From: Gammaproteobacteria bacterium
GTDB lineage: Bacteria > Gemmatimonadota > Gemmatimonadetes > Longimicrobiales > Gaopeijiaceae
Direction of reading: 5' to 3'
DNA length: 64,000 bases
Assembly: GCA_028819075.1 (NCBI GenBank)
Contig: JAPPMM010000039.1
Coordinates: forward strand, 1 to 64,000
How positions within the stretch are numbered: position 1 is the stretch's first letter; each line of letters starts with the position of its first letter. The notes beneath the pieces were generated by a model. That model did no database searches and was not told the DNA's origin. It was given only the letters and a program-made list of their open reading frames with translations. The translations under genes and the position numbers were made by a program. Positions 1 through 8,910 of this stretch are shown here, in pieces.

Positions 1-91
1 CGCCCGCTCGACCGGTTCTCCAGAACGCTTGCGTCACGGGGGCGTCCATAGATGAGGATGGGACTGCCGGGCAGGCCGGGAGGCTGATGCG

Positions 92-898
92 ATGCTGATT
101 CGACGACGTGGCAGGACTACGCTCTTCCTCCTTGCGGCGCTCCTGGTTCCGGGGGCGGTTTCGGCTCAGAGCGGAGCCTTCCGCGCGGGCGTCCTCGTCC
201 CGATGGAGCGCGTCAAGGCCACTCTTGCGAAGACGGTCGACAATACCGCGGCCAACACCCTGGTTCCCCCACCGCGGCGCGGGACGCTGGTCATGGACGA
301 GGGTGCCGCCGATACGTGGGGGAGCGGGGTGGGTGCATTCCTCGGCTATCGGGCGCCGCTGGGCGGGAGCGGGTTCCACATGGGCGCGCGCGTGGACGCC
401 GCGCTCCATTTTGCCGCCGTGGACGGGCAGCTGACCGGGGTTGGGGATTCGCCGGGACGCAATCAGCTTGGCGAGAGCTGGCCGGATCAGTGGACGTTCG
501 AGCGGAAGAGAAGCTTCGGCCTGACCATGGAGATCGGCGGCAGTCCGGGCGCATTGGCGTCGATGGATGCGACGCTGTTTCTGCTTGGGGGCATCCGCCT
601 CGCACAGGTCGAGCTGACGAATCGCTTCAACGGCTGCATGCTGCCGGCCGGCTGCGGGCCCTCGGATTTCGTTTCGGGAACCGATGCGCGCGACCTGAAC
701 CACCAGGCCTTCACCTTCGGCTTCGGCTTGGAGAAGGGGTTGGGAGACGGGCTCGCGCTGCGCGTCGAAGCCAGCCACACGCCCTACTGCAACGAGCAGT
801 GGACCGCGCAATTCACCGAGGTGGGCGTTACGGTCCCGACCGTTCTGGACGCGGGGGAAACGGGTCTGAAGGTGGGCGTTGTGTGGAGGGGGAGCTGA
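92..898 (+). CDS. Putative outer-membrane beta-barrel protein
   Basis: A 268-residue protein with a clear Sec signal peptide (basic start, leucine-rich core, cleavage expected after ...GAVSA near residue 25). The rest alternates short hydrophobic stretches with Gly/Asp-rich turns and ends in a hydrophobic strand (GLKVGVVW), the pattern of a small outer-membrane barrel. Three cysteines lie in the C-terminal half, two of them in an NGCMLPAGCG loop. A purine-rich GGGAGG about 10 bases upstream supports the ATG. It converges with the Kdo transferase gene, with 30 bp between the stops. No specific family is recognised, so porin, adhesin or assembly roles cannot be told apart. Confidence 0.6.
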   Translation: MLIRRRGRTTLFLLAALLVPGAVSAQSGAFRAGVLVPMERVKATLAKTVDNTAANTLVPPPRRGTLVMDEGAADTWGSGVGAFLGYRAPLGGSGFHMGARVDAALHFAAVDGQLTGVGDSPGRNQLGESWPDQWTFERKRSFGLTMEIGGSPGALASMDATLFLLGGIRLAQVELTNRFNGCMLPAGCGPSDFVSGTDARDLNHQAFTFGFGLEKGLGDGLALRVEASHTPYCNEQWTAQFTEVGVTVPTVLDAGETGLKVGVVWRGS

Positions 899-928
899 GG
901 CCGGAGGACGGCTTCTCCCGCTTCTCGC

Positions 929-2302
929 TCATTCCCGGTCCTCCTTCCAGCGTGATCCAGGTTGGGAGCGCAGCAGCCGTAACACCAGGTCGGCAGTGCG
1001 CGCCGAGCCGCCGCGGTGTTCCTCGATGACGCGCTGGCCGCTTCGAGCCATGCGGCGGCGGTCGTCCGGATCATCCAGGAGGCGGGTCGCGGCGGCCATG
1101 GGGGTGTCCGTCACGGTAATGCCGCCGCCCGCCGCCAGAGCCGAAACCACGTCGGTGAAGTTCTCGTGGTGCGGGCCGATGATGGTCGCGCACCCGGCGG
1201 CGACCGCGGGAATGGGATCCGACCCGCCCATGGGTGCGAAGCTTCGGCCCACGATGGCGACATCCGCGAGCGCGTACGCCAGCTCAAGTTCGCCCATGGT
1301 GTCGAGGAGGAAGAGGTCGGTGGGGCCGCTCCGGGCGCGGCTTCGGCGGCGGATCGCGGGGTGGAGGGCGGCGACGGCGTCGAACCGCTCCGGCTTTCGG
1401 GGCACCAGGAGCAGTTGGGCGGCGGGGGGGCGGGTGGCGATCAGCTCCTTCTCTTCGCCCGGCCCGGTCGATCCGGCGACGATGAGGGGCCGGGTGCGGT
1501 CGAGGCCGAGGGCGGTGGCGAGCGCCTCGGCTGCGGCGGGGTCGGGGTCGGAGGGGCGGCTGCCCGGGGGCGGGCGGCTCGAGGTGTCCCATTTCATCGT
1601 ATCGGTGACCCGCACCCGGTCGCGGGGGACACCCAGGTCGATGAAGCGGTCGGCGTACCCTTCGTTCTGGGCGGCCACGGCCGCGAGCTGGCGGAAGACG
1701 GGCTGCAGCCACGCCCGCGCGCGCCGGTAGCCGCGGTAACTGGACGGGCTCAGCCGGCCGTTCACCACGCAGACGGGAATGCCCCGCCTCGTGCACTCGG
1801 TCACGAAGTTGGGCCACACCTCCAGCTCGGCGAGGGCCACCACGTCCGGGCGCACGGCGTCCAGGAAGCGGCGCACCATCCAGGAGAGGTCGAGGGGATA
1901 ACGGACCACCGCGTGTCGGCTCCTGTAAAGTACACGCGCGCGCGCGACCCCGGTGTCGGTGGTGCTGCTCACGACCACCCGCGTACGCGCCGCCAGCAGG
2001 CCGACGAGCTGCCGCATCGCGGCAACCTCACCTACGCTGACGCCGTGGACCAGCACGGTGGGGCGGCGGCGAGCAGGAGCACCGCTCACCTCGCCCGCCG
2101 CGTGACCGGCGGATCGGTCCACCGAGTCCGCAGGCCCTGGGGGTGCGCCGTCCTTCGGCGAAGAGGGCACGTCGAGCACCCCCACATGTCCGAAGCGCCC
2201 CCGCCAGTCGGTCCTCCGCTTCCCGGTGGCGAGCAGGCGAGCTGCAACCACGGGGCTGGCCAGCAGCGCGGCCATCAGGTAGAAGAGGTCGTAGCGGAGC
2301 AT
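929..2302 (-). CDS. waaA: 3-deoxy-D-manno-octulosonic acid transferase (Kdo transferase)
   Basis: This GT30 glycosyltransferase transfers Kdo from CMP-Kdo to lipid IVA at the inner membrane, committing lipid A to LPS. The start chosen gives 457 residues beginning with a membrane anchor (MLRYDLFYLMAALLASPVV) followed by the basic RRTDWRGRFG segment. The family catalytic motif HGVSVGE is at 86-92, with Glu92 the likely base. ELEVWPNF follows, and the C-terminal nucleotide-sugar region is GGSDPIPAVAAGC. Residues 43-80 form a Gly/Pro/Ala-rich insert between RFG and HGVSVGE, longer than usual. The frame stays open upstream to 2503, but that extension is unlike the family and overlaps the divergent heptosyltransferase gene. 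The divergent pairing with a second LPS-core enzyme supports the call. Confidence 0.9.
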   Translation of the reverse strand: MLRYDLFYLMAALLASPVVAARLLATGKRRTDWRGRFGHVGVLDVPSSPKDGAPPGPADSVDRSAGHAAGEVSGAPARRRPTVLVHGVSVGEVAAMRQLVGLLAARTRVVVSSTTDTGVARARVLYRSRHAVVRYPLDLSWMVRRFLDAVRPDVVALAELEVWPNFVTECTRRGIPVCVVNGRLSPSSYRGYRRARAWLQPVFRQLAAVAAQNEGYADRFIDLGVPRDRVRVTDTMKWDTSSRPPPGSRPSDPDPAAAEALATALGLDRTRPLIVAGSTGPGEEKELIATRPPAAQLLLVPRKPERFDAVAALHPAIRRRSRARSGPTDLFLLDTMGELELAYALADVAIVGRSFAPMGGSDPIPAVAAGCATIIGPHHENFTDVVSALAAGGGITVTDTPMAAATRLLDDPDDRRRMARSGQRVIEEHRGGSARTADLVLRLLRSQPGSRWKEDRE

Positions 2303-2429
2303 CTCGTTCAGGTCCCGCGCGTGTCCCCAAGGGTTATCATTCGCCCATCGTCTTCGTTCGACCTCGCCATCATTCGCCTGACGCGAATCTTCACCATCGG
2401 GCAGTTCGGCGGTAGTCCTGCCTCCGGCC

Positions 2430-3614
2430 ATGCCGATCAAGAGAGCATCGCAACGCCCCGTGCCAACCTCGCTGTTCGCGCTTCCCGACGCCCCCCGGGC
2501 CATCCTTCTCGTGCGCCTCAGCGCGCGCGGTGACGTGCTGCTGGCATCGCCCGTAGTCCAGGCTCTGAGGCGCCGCTATCCGAAGGCGCACATCGCGTGG
2601 GCGGTGGAATCCCACGCCCGCAGCATGATCGAACATCACGAGGATCTCGACGAAATCATCGTCTGGGACCGCGCCGCGTGGAAGAGCATGATCCGGGCCG
2701 GACGCTGGGGGGCGCTCTGGCGTGCGTTTCGGGAACTTCGCGCGAGGCTTCGGGCGCCCGGATTCGATATCGCTCTCGATCTGCAGGGGCTCCTGCGCAG
2801 CGGATGGGTGGCGTGGCTCTCGGGCGCCCGCGTGCGCATCGGGCTGGGCTCGAAGGAGGGCAGCTGGATGCTGATGACCGGCACCGTCCCCCGCCACGGC
2901 ACGGCCCCCGGGAGCACCAGCCTGCAGTACCCCTACTTCGCGGACGCCCTCGGGCTCCCAGACGACGCGCTGGCGCTGCACCTGGTCCTCAGCGACGGGG
3001 AGGAGGACTTCGCGGCACGCTTCATCGCCGACCATGGTCTGGAGGGAGGCTACGCGGCGCTCGCCCCCTTCACCACCCGGCCCCAGAAGCACTGGTTCGA
3101 GGACCGCTGGGGCGAGATCGCCGGGCGAATCCGTGCGGAATTGGGCCTGCCCGTGGTCATTCTGGGCGGACCTGCGGATCGCGAAGCCGCGCGGCGCATC
3201 GCCGCCGCCGGTGTGGAGCCCAAGGGACCGGGTCGAGCCAGCGGCGTACCGGAGGATAGGCGGGCGGGAGACGAGACCACGGGCTCCGGCTCGCCTCCCC
3301 TGATCATCGACCTGACCGGCCGCACGCGCCTCGGCGAAGCGGCGGCCGTGGTGAGGCACGCCGGGCTCTTCCTCGGCGTGGACACCTGCCTTTCGCACGT
3401 CTCGGTCGCGTTCCGCCGGCCCTCCGTCCTCCTCTTCGGATCCAACATCCCCTATCGCGAAGCACCGCACGCGCGGGCCCGCATCGCGCTGGAGCTCCAG
3501 CCCTGCGCGCCCTGCGGCAACCGGCCAACCTGCGACGGCGCCTTCTGGTGCATGCAGGCGCTCGAAGTGGACGAGGTGTTCGACCTGGCGAGAACGGTGG
3601 CCCAACAGCGCTGA
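2430..3614 (+). CDS. GT9 ADP-heptose--LPS heptosyltransferase family protein
   Basis: A 394-residue GT9 protein that should add heptose to the LPS inner core on the cytoplasmic side. The N-terminal Rossmann start ILLVRLSARGDVLLASPVVQ (RLSxxGD motif) is typical. The ADP-heptose domain shows APFTTRPQKHWFEDRW and later GLFLGVDTCLSHVSVA, matching the family GxDTxxxHxAxA pattern. About 35 Gly/Ser/Glu-rich residues are inserted before LTGRTRLGEAA. The C-terminus is cysteine-rich (PCAPCGNRPTCDGAFWC), a common GT9 tail. It is divergent from waaA, with 127 bp between the starts. The sequence does not decide between heptosyltransferase I and II, so no symbol is given. Confidence 0.85.
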   Translation: MPIKRASQRPVPTSLFALPDAPRAILLVRLSARGDVLLASPVVQALRRRYPKAHIAWAVESHARSMIEHHEDLDEIIVWDRAAWKSMIRAGRWGALWRAFRELRARLRAPGFDIALDLQGLLRSGWVAWLSGARVRIGLGSKEGSWMLMTGTVPRHGTAPGSTSLQYPYFADALGLPDDALALHLVLSDGEEDFAARFIADHGLEGGYAALAPFTTRPQKHWFEDRWGEIAGRIRAELGLPVVILGGPADREAARRIAAAGVEPKGPGRASGVPEDRRAGDETTGSGSPPLIIDLTGRTRLGEAAAVVRHAGLFLGVDTCLSHVSVAFRRPSVLLFGSNIPYREAPHARARIALELQPCAPCGNRPTCDGAFWCMQALEVDEVFDLARTVAQQR

Positions 3615-3733
3615 TCCACCGCTCCGGCGGCACGCGCGGACCGCGCGCGGCCCGGGCGTCGCGCGTCATCGACATCCGCGAAGCGACCCCCAGGGAGCCC
3701 CTTTCGCGCCGGGCGCTCTCCTGCATCTATTAG

Positions 3734-6700
3734 GTGTCCGACGGCGTCGCCCCGGCGTCCTTCCCTCCCGACCCCAGCACCGAGCCGCCCTTGTCCTTCG
3801 TCCATCTCCACTGCCACTCGGAGTTCTCGCTTCTCGACGGCGCCAACCGCATCACCGACCTCGTCCGCAAGGCGAAGGAATTCGAGATGCCCGCGCTGGC
3901 CCTCACCGACCACGGGTGCCTTTTCGGCGCCTGGACCTTCCGCAAGGCGGCGGAGAAGGAGGGCGTCCGGCCTATCATCGGCATGGAGGCGTACGTGGCT
4001 CCCGGCGACCGGCGCCACAAGGAGCCGATGCGCGTGGGCGGGCGCGAGATCAGGAAGCCGTACTACCACCTCGTGTTGCTCGCCCGCGACCGCGAGGGCT
4101 ACCAGAACCTGATCAAGCTCTCCTCCATCGGGTACCTGGAGGGCTTCTACTACAAGCCGCGCATAGACCGCGAGGTGATCGCGCGCCATTCGGCCGGGCT
4201 GATCTGCACCTCCGCGTGCATGGCGGGGGAGGTGGCGCGCCGGCTGGCCGAAGACGACCGGGAGGCGGCGCGCGAGGCGGCGGAGTGGCACGCCAACGTC
4301 TTCGGGGACCGGTACTTCCTGGAGGTGCAGGGGCACGACACCCCGGGCCAGGACACGGTGAACGAGAAGGTGTTCCGGCTCGCCGGGGAAACCGGGCTGC
4401 CGGTGGTGGCCAGCAATGATGCTCACTTTCTGCACGCCGAGGATCACAGCGCGCACGACATTCTCCTCTGCATCGGGCTCGGAAAGGACCACGACGACGA
4501 GAACCGGATGCGCTACGACGAGGGGCTCTACTTCAAGTCGGGCCCCGAAATGGCCGAGCGCTTTCCGGACCATCCCGAAGTGCTGGAGAATACGCTGGCG
4601 ATCGCCGACCAGGTCGACGTCTCCTTCGAAAAGAAATACTTCCTGCCCGAGTTTCCCATTCCCGGGGACCATAAGGACAGTGACGGCTATCTGCGGCATC
4701 TGAGCATCGAGGGGGCGAAGCAGCGCTACGGCGATCCGCTTCCCGACGAAGTGCGCGCGCGCCTTGACTATGAGCTCGACGTCATCGCCGAAACGGGCTA
4801 CGCGGGATATTTCCTCATTACCTGGGACTTCATGCGCTGGGCCCGCGAACACGGTGTTCCGGTCGGGCCCGGACGGGGCTCCGCCGCCGGTTCGCTGGTG
4901 GCCTACTCGCTCTGGATCACCAATATCGATCCCCTGGAGTTCGGACTCCTCTTCGAGCGCTTCCTGAATCCGGAGCGCAAGGAGATGCCGGACATCGACA
5001 TCGACTTCTGCTTCGAGCGCAGGGGCGAGGTGATCGACTATGTGCGGCGCAAATACGGCCGCGACGCCGTGGGACAGATCATCACCTTCGGCACCATGAA
5101 GTCGCGCGCGGTGGTGCGGGATGTAGGCCGGACTCTCGGCTTCAAGCCGAGCGAGACCGACCGCATCGCCAAGATGATCCCCAATCAGCCGGGCCAGGCG
5201 CTGACCATTGCGCAGGCGCTGGAGAAGATATCCGACGTCAGGGAGCTGTACCGGACGGACGAGCGCTATCGGAAGCTCTTCGACTATTCGCGCACGCTGG
5301 AGGGACTGAGCCGGCACGCGTCGGTGCACGCCGCCGGGGTGGTGATCGCGCCCGGACCGCTCTCCGACTATGTGCCCGTGTGCGTCCAGTCGCGCGGGAG
5401 CGGGGTGCGCGGGAACGGCGCGACCCAGGCGCCGGCGAAACAGGGACAGTCACGCGACGGCCCCGCGGATGACGTGGACGTGGTCACGCAGTATGACATG
5501 AACTGCGTGGACGACGCGGGCATGCTCAAGATGGACTTTCTGGGGCTCCGCACCCTCACCATCATCCACGACGCGGTCGAACTGGTGAAGGCGAAGTACG
5601 GGGCGCTGCGCCACCCGGAAACGGGCGCGGTCTATCCGACCATGGACGACGTTCCACTGGACGACGCGCGTGTCTACGAGATGCTCGCGCGCGGAGGCAC
5701 GTCGGGCGTGTTCCAGTTCGAGTCCGCGCTGGCCACGGGAAAGCTGCGAGCCATGCGCTGCGACCGCTTCGAGGATCTGGTCGCCACCAACGCCCTGATC
5801 CGGCCCGGTCCCCTCGACTCCGGAATGACCGACGTCTATATCCGGCGCAAGCTGGGACAGGAGCCAGTCACCTATCCGCATCCCGAGCTGGAGGAATTGC
5901 TCGAGCCCACCTACGGCATCATCGTCTATCAGGAGCAGGTGATGCGCATCGTGAATATCCTCGCGGGCTATTCGCTGGGCGAGGCCGACGTCGTGCGCAA
6001 GGCGGTGGGCAAGAAGATCCCGGAGCTGATTCGCGCCGAGCTGGCGACCTTCCGGGAGCGCGCCACGGGCAAGGGGGTGGACCCGCAGGTCGCCGGGGAG
6101 CTCGCCGACCAGATCGAGACCTTCGGGCGCTACGGCTTCAACCGCGCGCACAGCGCCGGATACTCGCTCCTTTCCTATCACACCGCGTGGCTCAAGTGCC
6201 ACTATCCCGCCGAGTTCATGGCGGCGCTGCTCTCGTCGGTGCTTTCGAATACCGACCAGGTCGTGAAGTACATTCTCGAGAGCCGCGAGCTGCACCGCTC
6301 CATTCCGGGACTCGAGGAGCCCCTCGAGCTGCTGCCGCCGGACGTGAACGAGTCGGGGTGGAAGTTCACGGTTACGGGGGGCGCCCAGATTCGATTCGGG
6401 CTCGGGGCGGTGCGCGGGGTCGGGGCGGCTGCGGTCGAGTCGGTGCTCGCGGCGCGGGCAGAGGGCGGGCGTTTCGAGACGCTGTTCGATTTCCTGGATC
6501 GCATCGACACGCGCGCGCTCAACAAGCGGGCCTGCGAGGCGCTGATCGCGGCGGGGGCGCTCGACGCCTTCGGACACCGGGGCCAGTTGGTGGCCGGACT
6601 GGACATCGCCTACGCCGACGTGAACGCGCGCCAGGCGGATCGGGAGGCCGGCCAGGAATCGCTCTTCGGAGGGCTGGAAGAGGCCGACGATCCGGCGCCG

Positions 6701-7378
6701 GAGCTTCCCGCGGTCCGCGAGTGGCCGGAACGCAAGCGGCTGGCCCAGGAGAAGGAGGCGCTGGGCTTCTTCATCTCCGGCCATCCGCTGGACCGCTTCA
6801 GCGATGCCGTGCACGTCTTCCGGGGGGTGAACACCTCGACGCTGGGCCGGCACGCGAACGCTTCCGTGGAGATACCCTGCGTCGTGACCCAGGTGCAGCG
6901 GCAGATCTCGCGCAGGGACAGCTCGGAGTGGGGGCGGATCACCATCGAGGACTTCCACGGCACCGCGCAGGTGCTCGCCTTCCGCGACGCCTGGGCGGCC
7001 GGCAGGGAGACCCTGCAGCAGGATGCGGTGGTGCTCATCCGGGGCAAGGTGTCGGGCAGGGAGCGCGACGAGGACGACCCGCCGATCTTCCTCGACGAGG
7101 TGGAGGTTCTGAACGACGTCCTCACGTCCGGGCGGCTGGCGCTGCGGATTGCGCTGGATGGGAAAGCCGAAGTCCCGGACGACGCCTTCGCCAGGGCGAA
7201 GAAGATGCTCGGGGAACATCCGGGAGACGCCCCGGTGGAAGTGCTATGGCGCCCGGGCAATGGGGAGCGCGACAGGCGGTTGCGCTCCAGGACGCTGAAC
7301 GTGGATCCGGGGCCCGGGACTTTGCGGGAACTGCGGGAGGTGCTGGGGCAGACGCGGGTGGAGCTCGTGCGGGCGTAG
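3734..7378 (+). CDS. dnaE: DNA polymerase III alpha subunit
   Basis: The 1214-residue replicative polymerase of the DnaE1 type. An N-terminal PHP domain starts at FVHLHCHSEFSLLDGANRI. The palm contains GPGRGSAAGS and the catalytic PDIDIDF motif, with Asp420 and Asp422. The tRNA/finger region has RPGPLDSGM and GIIVYQEQVM. A beta-clamp-binding motif QESLFG starts at Gln974. Helix-hairpin-helix (RFETLFDFLDRID, RALNKRACEALIAAGALD) and OB-fold (WGRITIEDFHGTAQVLAF) segments follow. Translation starts at a GTG right after an in-frame TAG. Length and domain order are normal. A roughly 20-residue low-complexity insert (NGATQAPAKQGQ) sits in the fingers near residues 556-580, where the family is usually tighter. 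Confidence 0.97.
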   Translation: MSDGVAPASFPPDPSTEPPLSFVHLHCHSEFSLLDGANRITDLVRKAKEFEMPALALTDHGCLFGAWTFRKAAEKEGVRPIIGMEAYVAPGDRRHKEPMRVGGREIRKPYYHLVLLARDREGYQNLIKLSSIGYLEGFYYKPRIDREVIARHSAGLICTSACMAGEVARRLAEDDREAAREAAEWHANVFGDRYFLEVQGHDTPGQDTVNEKVFRLAGETGLPVVASNDAHFLHAEDHSAHDILLCIGLGKDHDDENRMRYDEGLYFKSGPEMAERFPDHPEVLENTLAIADQVDVSFEKKYFLPEFPIPGDHKDSDGYLRHLSIEGAKQRYGDPLPDEVRARLDYELDVIAETGYAGYFLITWDFMRWAREHGVPVGPGRGSAAGSLVAYSLWITNIDPLEFGLLFERFLNPERKEMPDIDIDFCFERRGEVIDYVRRKYGRDAVGQIITFGTMKSRAVVRDVGRTLGFKPSETDRIAKMIPNQPGQALTIAQALEKISDVRELYRTDERYRKLFDYSRTLEGLSRHASVHAAGVVIAPGPLSDYVPVCVQSRGSGVRGNGATQAPAKQGQSRDGPADDVDVVTQYDMNCVDDAGMLKMDFLGLRTLTIIHDAVELVKAKYGALRHPETGAVYPTMDDVPLDDARVYEMLARGGTSGVFQFESALATGKLRAMRCDRFEDLVATNALIRPGPLDSGMTDVYIRRKLGQEPVTYPHPELEELLEPTYGIIVYQEQVMRIVNILAGYSLGEADVVRKAVGKKIPELIRAELATFRERATGKGVDPQVAGELADQIETFGRYGFNRAHSAGYSLLSYHTAWLKCHYPAEFMAALLSSVLSNTDQVVKYILESRELHRSIPGLEEPLELLPPDVNESGWKFTVTGGAQIRFGLGAVRGVGAAAVESVLAARAEGGRFETLFDFLDRIDTRALNKRACEALIAAGALDAFGHRGQLVAGLDIAYADVNARQADREAGQESLFGGLEEADDPAPELPAVREWPERKRLAQEKEALGFFISGHPLDRFSDAVHVFRGVNTSTLGRHANASVEIPCVVTQVQRQISRRDSSEWGRITIEDFHGTAQVLAFRDAWAAGRETLQQDAVVLIRGKVSGRERDEDDPPIFLDEVEVLNDVLTSGRLALRIALDGKAEVPDDAFARAKKMLGEHPGDAPVEVLWRPGNGERDRRLRSRTLNVDPGPGTLRELREVLGQTRVELVRA

Positions 7379-7445
7379 GAGTGGTGGGGACGGGGGCGCG
7401 GTTCGAGGTGCAGGACGGAGGGTTCGGCCAGGTTACTGACATGAT

Positions 7446-8054
7446 ATGATGTCTGCTGGTGATTTACTGGTGATATGGCGCCTCGACGGCGGGCGTCGGT
7501 TCCCGGGACGGTTGGCGCTGCTTCTGGTGCTGCTGGGGGCGACGGGATGTTTCCGTGTGAACACCCCGCGTGCAGCGCGGGCCGCTCTCCCCCCCGACGC
7601 GCGGCCGCGGCAGGAATACAAGTCGCGTCTGGGCAATCCCGCGTTCTACGACGAGTTGGGCGTTCGCTACCGCGTGCTGCAGACGAGCAAGGATTATATA
7701 CAGCGCGGGATCGCTTCATGGTACGGCGACCCCTTCCACGGCCGGACAACCTCCACGGGCGAGACCTACGACATGTACGCCATGACGGCGGCGCACAAGA
7801 CGCTCCCGCTCCCCACCTACGTGCGCGTCACGGACCTCGACACGGGCAACCGGGTGGTGGTGCGGGTGAACGACCGGGGGCCGTTCGTGGAGGGGCGCGT
7901 CATCGACCTCTCCTATATCGCGGCGGTGAAGCTCGGTATCGCCGACAGGGGGACCGCGCGGGTGGAAGTGCGGGCGCTCGACCCGCCCGCGGTGGATCCG
8001 CCGCCGACGGCGGGTTCGGGTCCAGGGCCGCATTCGCGCCCACCGGGTCGGTGA
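7446..8054 (+). CDS. rlpA: RlpA-like septal ring lytic transglycosylase lipoprotein
   Basis: A 202-residue lipoprotein with lipobox LGATGC (Cys35), so it is probably outer-membrane anchored. The double-psi beta-barrel domain is complete: IASWYGDPFHGRTTSTGE, then YDMYAMTAAHKTLPLPTYV, then VRVNDRGPFV and RVIDLSYIAAVKLGI. RlpA proteins cleave glycans lacking stem peptides at the septum. There is no SPOR domain; the C-terminus is a short Pro/Gly tail. Two adjacent ATG codons (7446, 7449) could start it, and a later start nearer the hydrophobic core is possible. It lies 67 bp after dnaE and converges with the CYTH gene across a palindrome array. Confidence 0.9.
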   Translation: MMSAGDLLVIWRLDGGRRFPGRLALLLVLLGATGCFRVNTPRAARAALPPDARPRQEYKSRLGNPAFYDELGVRYRVLQTSKDYIQRGIASWYGDPFHGRTTSTGETYDMYAMTAAHKTLPLPTYVRVTDLDTGNRVVVRVNDRGPFVEGRVIDLSYIAAVKLGIADRGTARVEVRALDPPAVDPPPTAGSGPGPHSRPPGR

Positions 8055-8111
8055 CGATCCGGGCTCAGCCCACGAGCCCTCGTCATTCGTCGTCCACACC
8101 ACTCTGCGGAG

Positions 8112-8189
8112 TGTTGCCAAACCGAAAAGGCAACAATGTGTTGCATCCCCGGAAAAGCAACGATTTGTTGCATCTGCGGAAATGCAACA
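8112..8189. repeat. Array of three 24-bp palindromes, 27-bp period
   Basis: Three units of the form TGTTGC-N12-GCAACA start at 8112, 8139 and 8166, separated by ATG and ATT. The period is exactly 27 bp. Unit 3 is best, with an 8-bp stem TGTTGCAT/ATGCAACA; unit 2 ends GCAACG. The right flank GCTGCGGAGGGACCCC resembles the flank of a second array at 31002. It lies between two convergent genes (stops at 8054 and 8286). No other feature was seen in this intergenic stretch. Confidence 0.85.
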
Positions 8190-8285
8190 CGCTGCGGAGG
8201 GACCCCGGTAACCGTTAGCACTCCGTGGTGAATGCGCGCCCGCACCGAGAGTGGAGACGCGTCGCGGCTGCCGGTTCCGCGAGCC

Positions 8286-8777
8286 CTAATCCCGGTCCCA
8301 GGTGGTGAAGGGACGCTCCACCAGGTTGGTGTTCAGGTAGCGCGGGTCGTCGGTGACCTCCTCACCCAGCCATTGGGGATGGGCGAATGTCTGGTCCTCA
8401 TGGGACAACTCGATCTCGGCGACTACCAGGCCGGCGTTTTCGGCGTGGAACTCGTCGACTTCCCAGATGTGTCCGTCGGGCCCGGGGATGTCGTAGCGGG
8501 TCTTCTCGATGAACGGGCGCCGGCATAGTTCGCTGAGCATCTGAATCGCGTCCGCGAGCGGAATCGCATATTCGAACTCGGAGGCGCGCGGGCCGACCTT
8601 GTTGCCCTTCACGTTCAGCGTGGCCCGTTCGCCGGCCGTGCGCACGCGCACCGAGCGGGTGCTGGAGGTGGACAGGTAGCCCTGCCGGATGCGGACCCCG
8701 GTCGCGCCGGACCTCGATAGAGCGGCCCTCCATGCATCGGACCGCACCAGAAACTTGCGTTCGATCTCGTGCGCCAT
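8286..8777 (-). CDS. CYTH (triphosphate tunnel metalloenzyme) domain protein
   Basis: A 163-residue single-domain CYTH protein. The signature EIERKFLV (ExExK) is at the N-terminus. Tunnel-lining motifs follow: IRQGYLSTSSTRSVRVRT, ATLNVKGN, EFEYAIPL, FIEKTRYDIP, WEVDEFHAENAGLVVAEIEL. Bacterial stand-alone members hydrolyse inorganic triphosphate; a few act as class IV adenylate cyclases, and the sequence cannot separate these. The ATG at 8777 begins exactly at the ExExK motif, as is normal. The frame is open upstream but without family similarity. It converges with rlpA across a palindrome array and is divergent from the MBL-fold gene. Confidence 0.88.
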   Translation of the reverse strand: MAHEIERKFLVRSDAWRAALSRSGATGVRIRQGYLSTSSTRSVRVRTAGERATLNVKGNKVGPRASEFEYAIPLADAIQMLSELCRRPFIEKTRYDIPGPDGHIWEVDEFHAENAGLVVAEIELSHEDQTFAHPQWLGEEVTDDPRYLNTNLVERPFTTWDRD

Positions 8778-8910
8778 CGCGGTCTTTGCCTGCCCCCCGG
8801 GTTGCGTGGCGGATTCCTGACAATCCAAACTGCGGCTCGACAGCCGGTCGCCAACAGGGGCGCTCACAAGGTCATCCGGGACCGCCGCGGCGAACATAGG
8901 AGCATGTGAA

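Noticed and set aside
3452-5329. Long open frame antisense to the heptosyltransferase and dnaE genes
   Set aside because: It lies opposite well-supported genes in GC-rich DNA, has no recognisable family and no plausible start or ribosome site.
8112-8189. Possible CRISPR array from regularly spaced repeats
   Set aside because: Repeats are 24-bp palindromes with 3-bp spacers, no unique spacers of 30 bp or so, and no cas gene is nearby.
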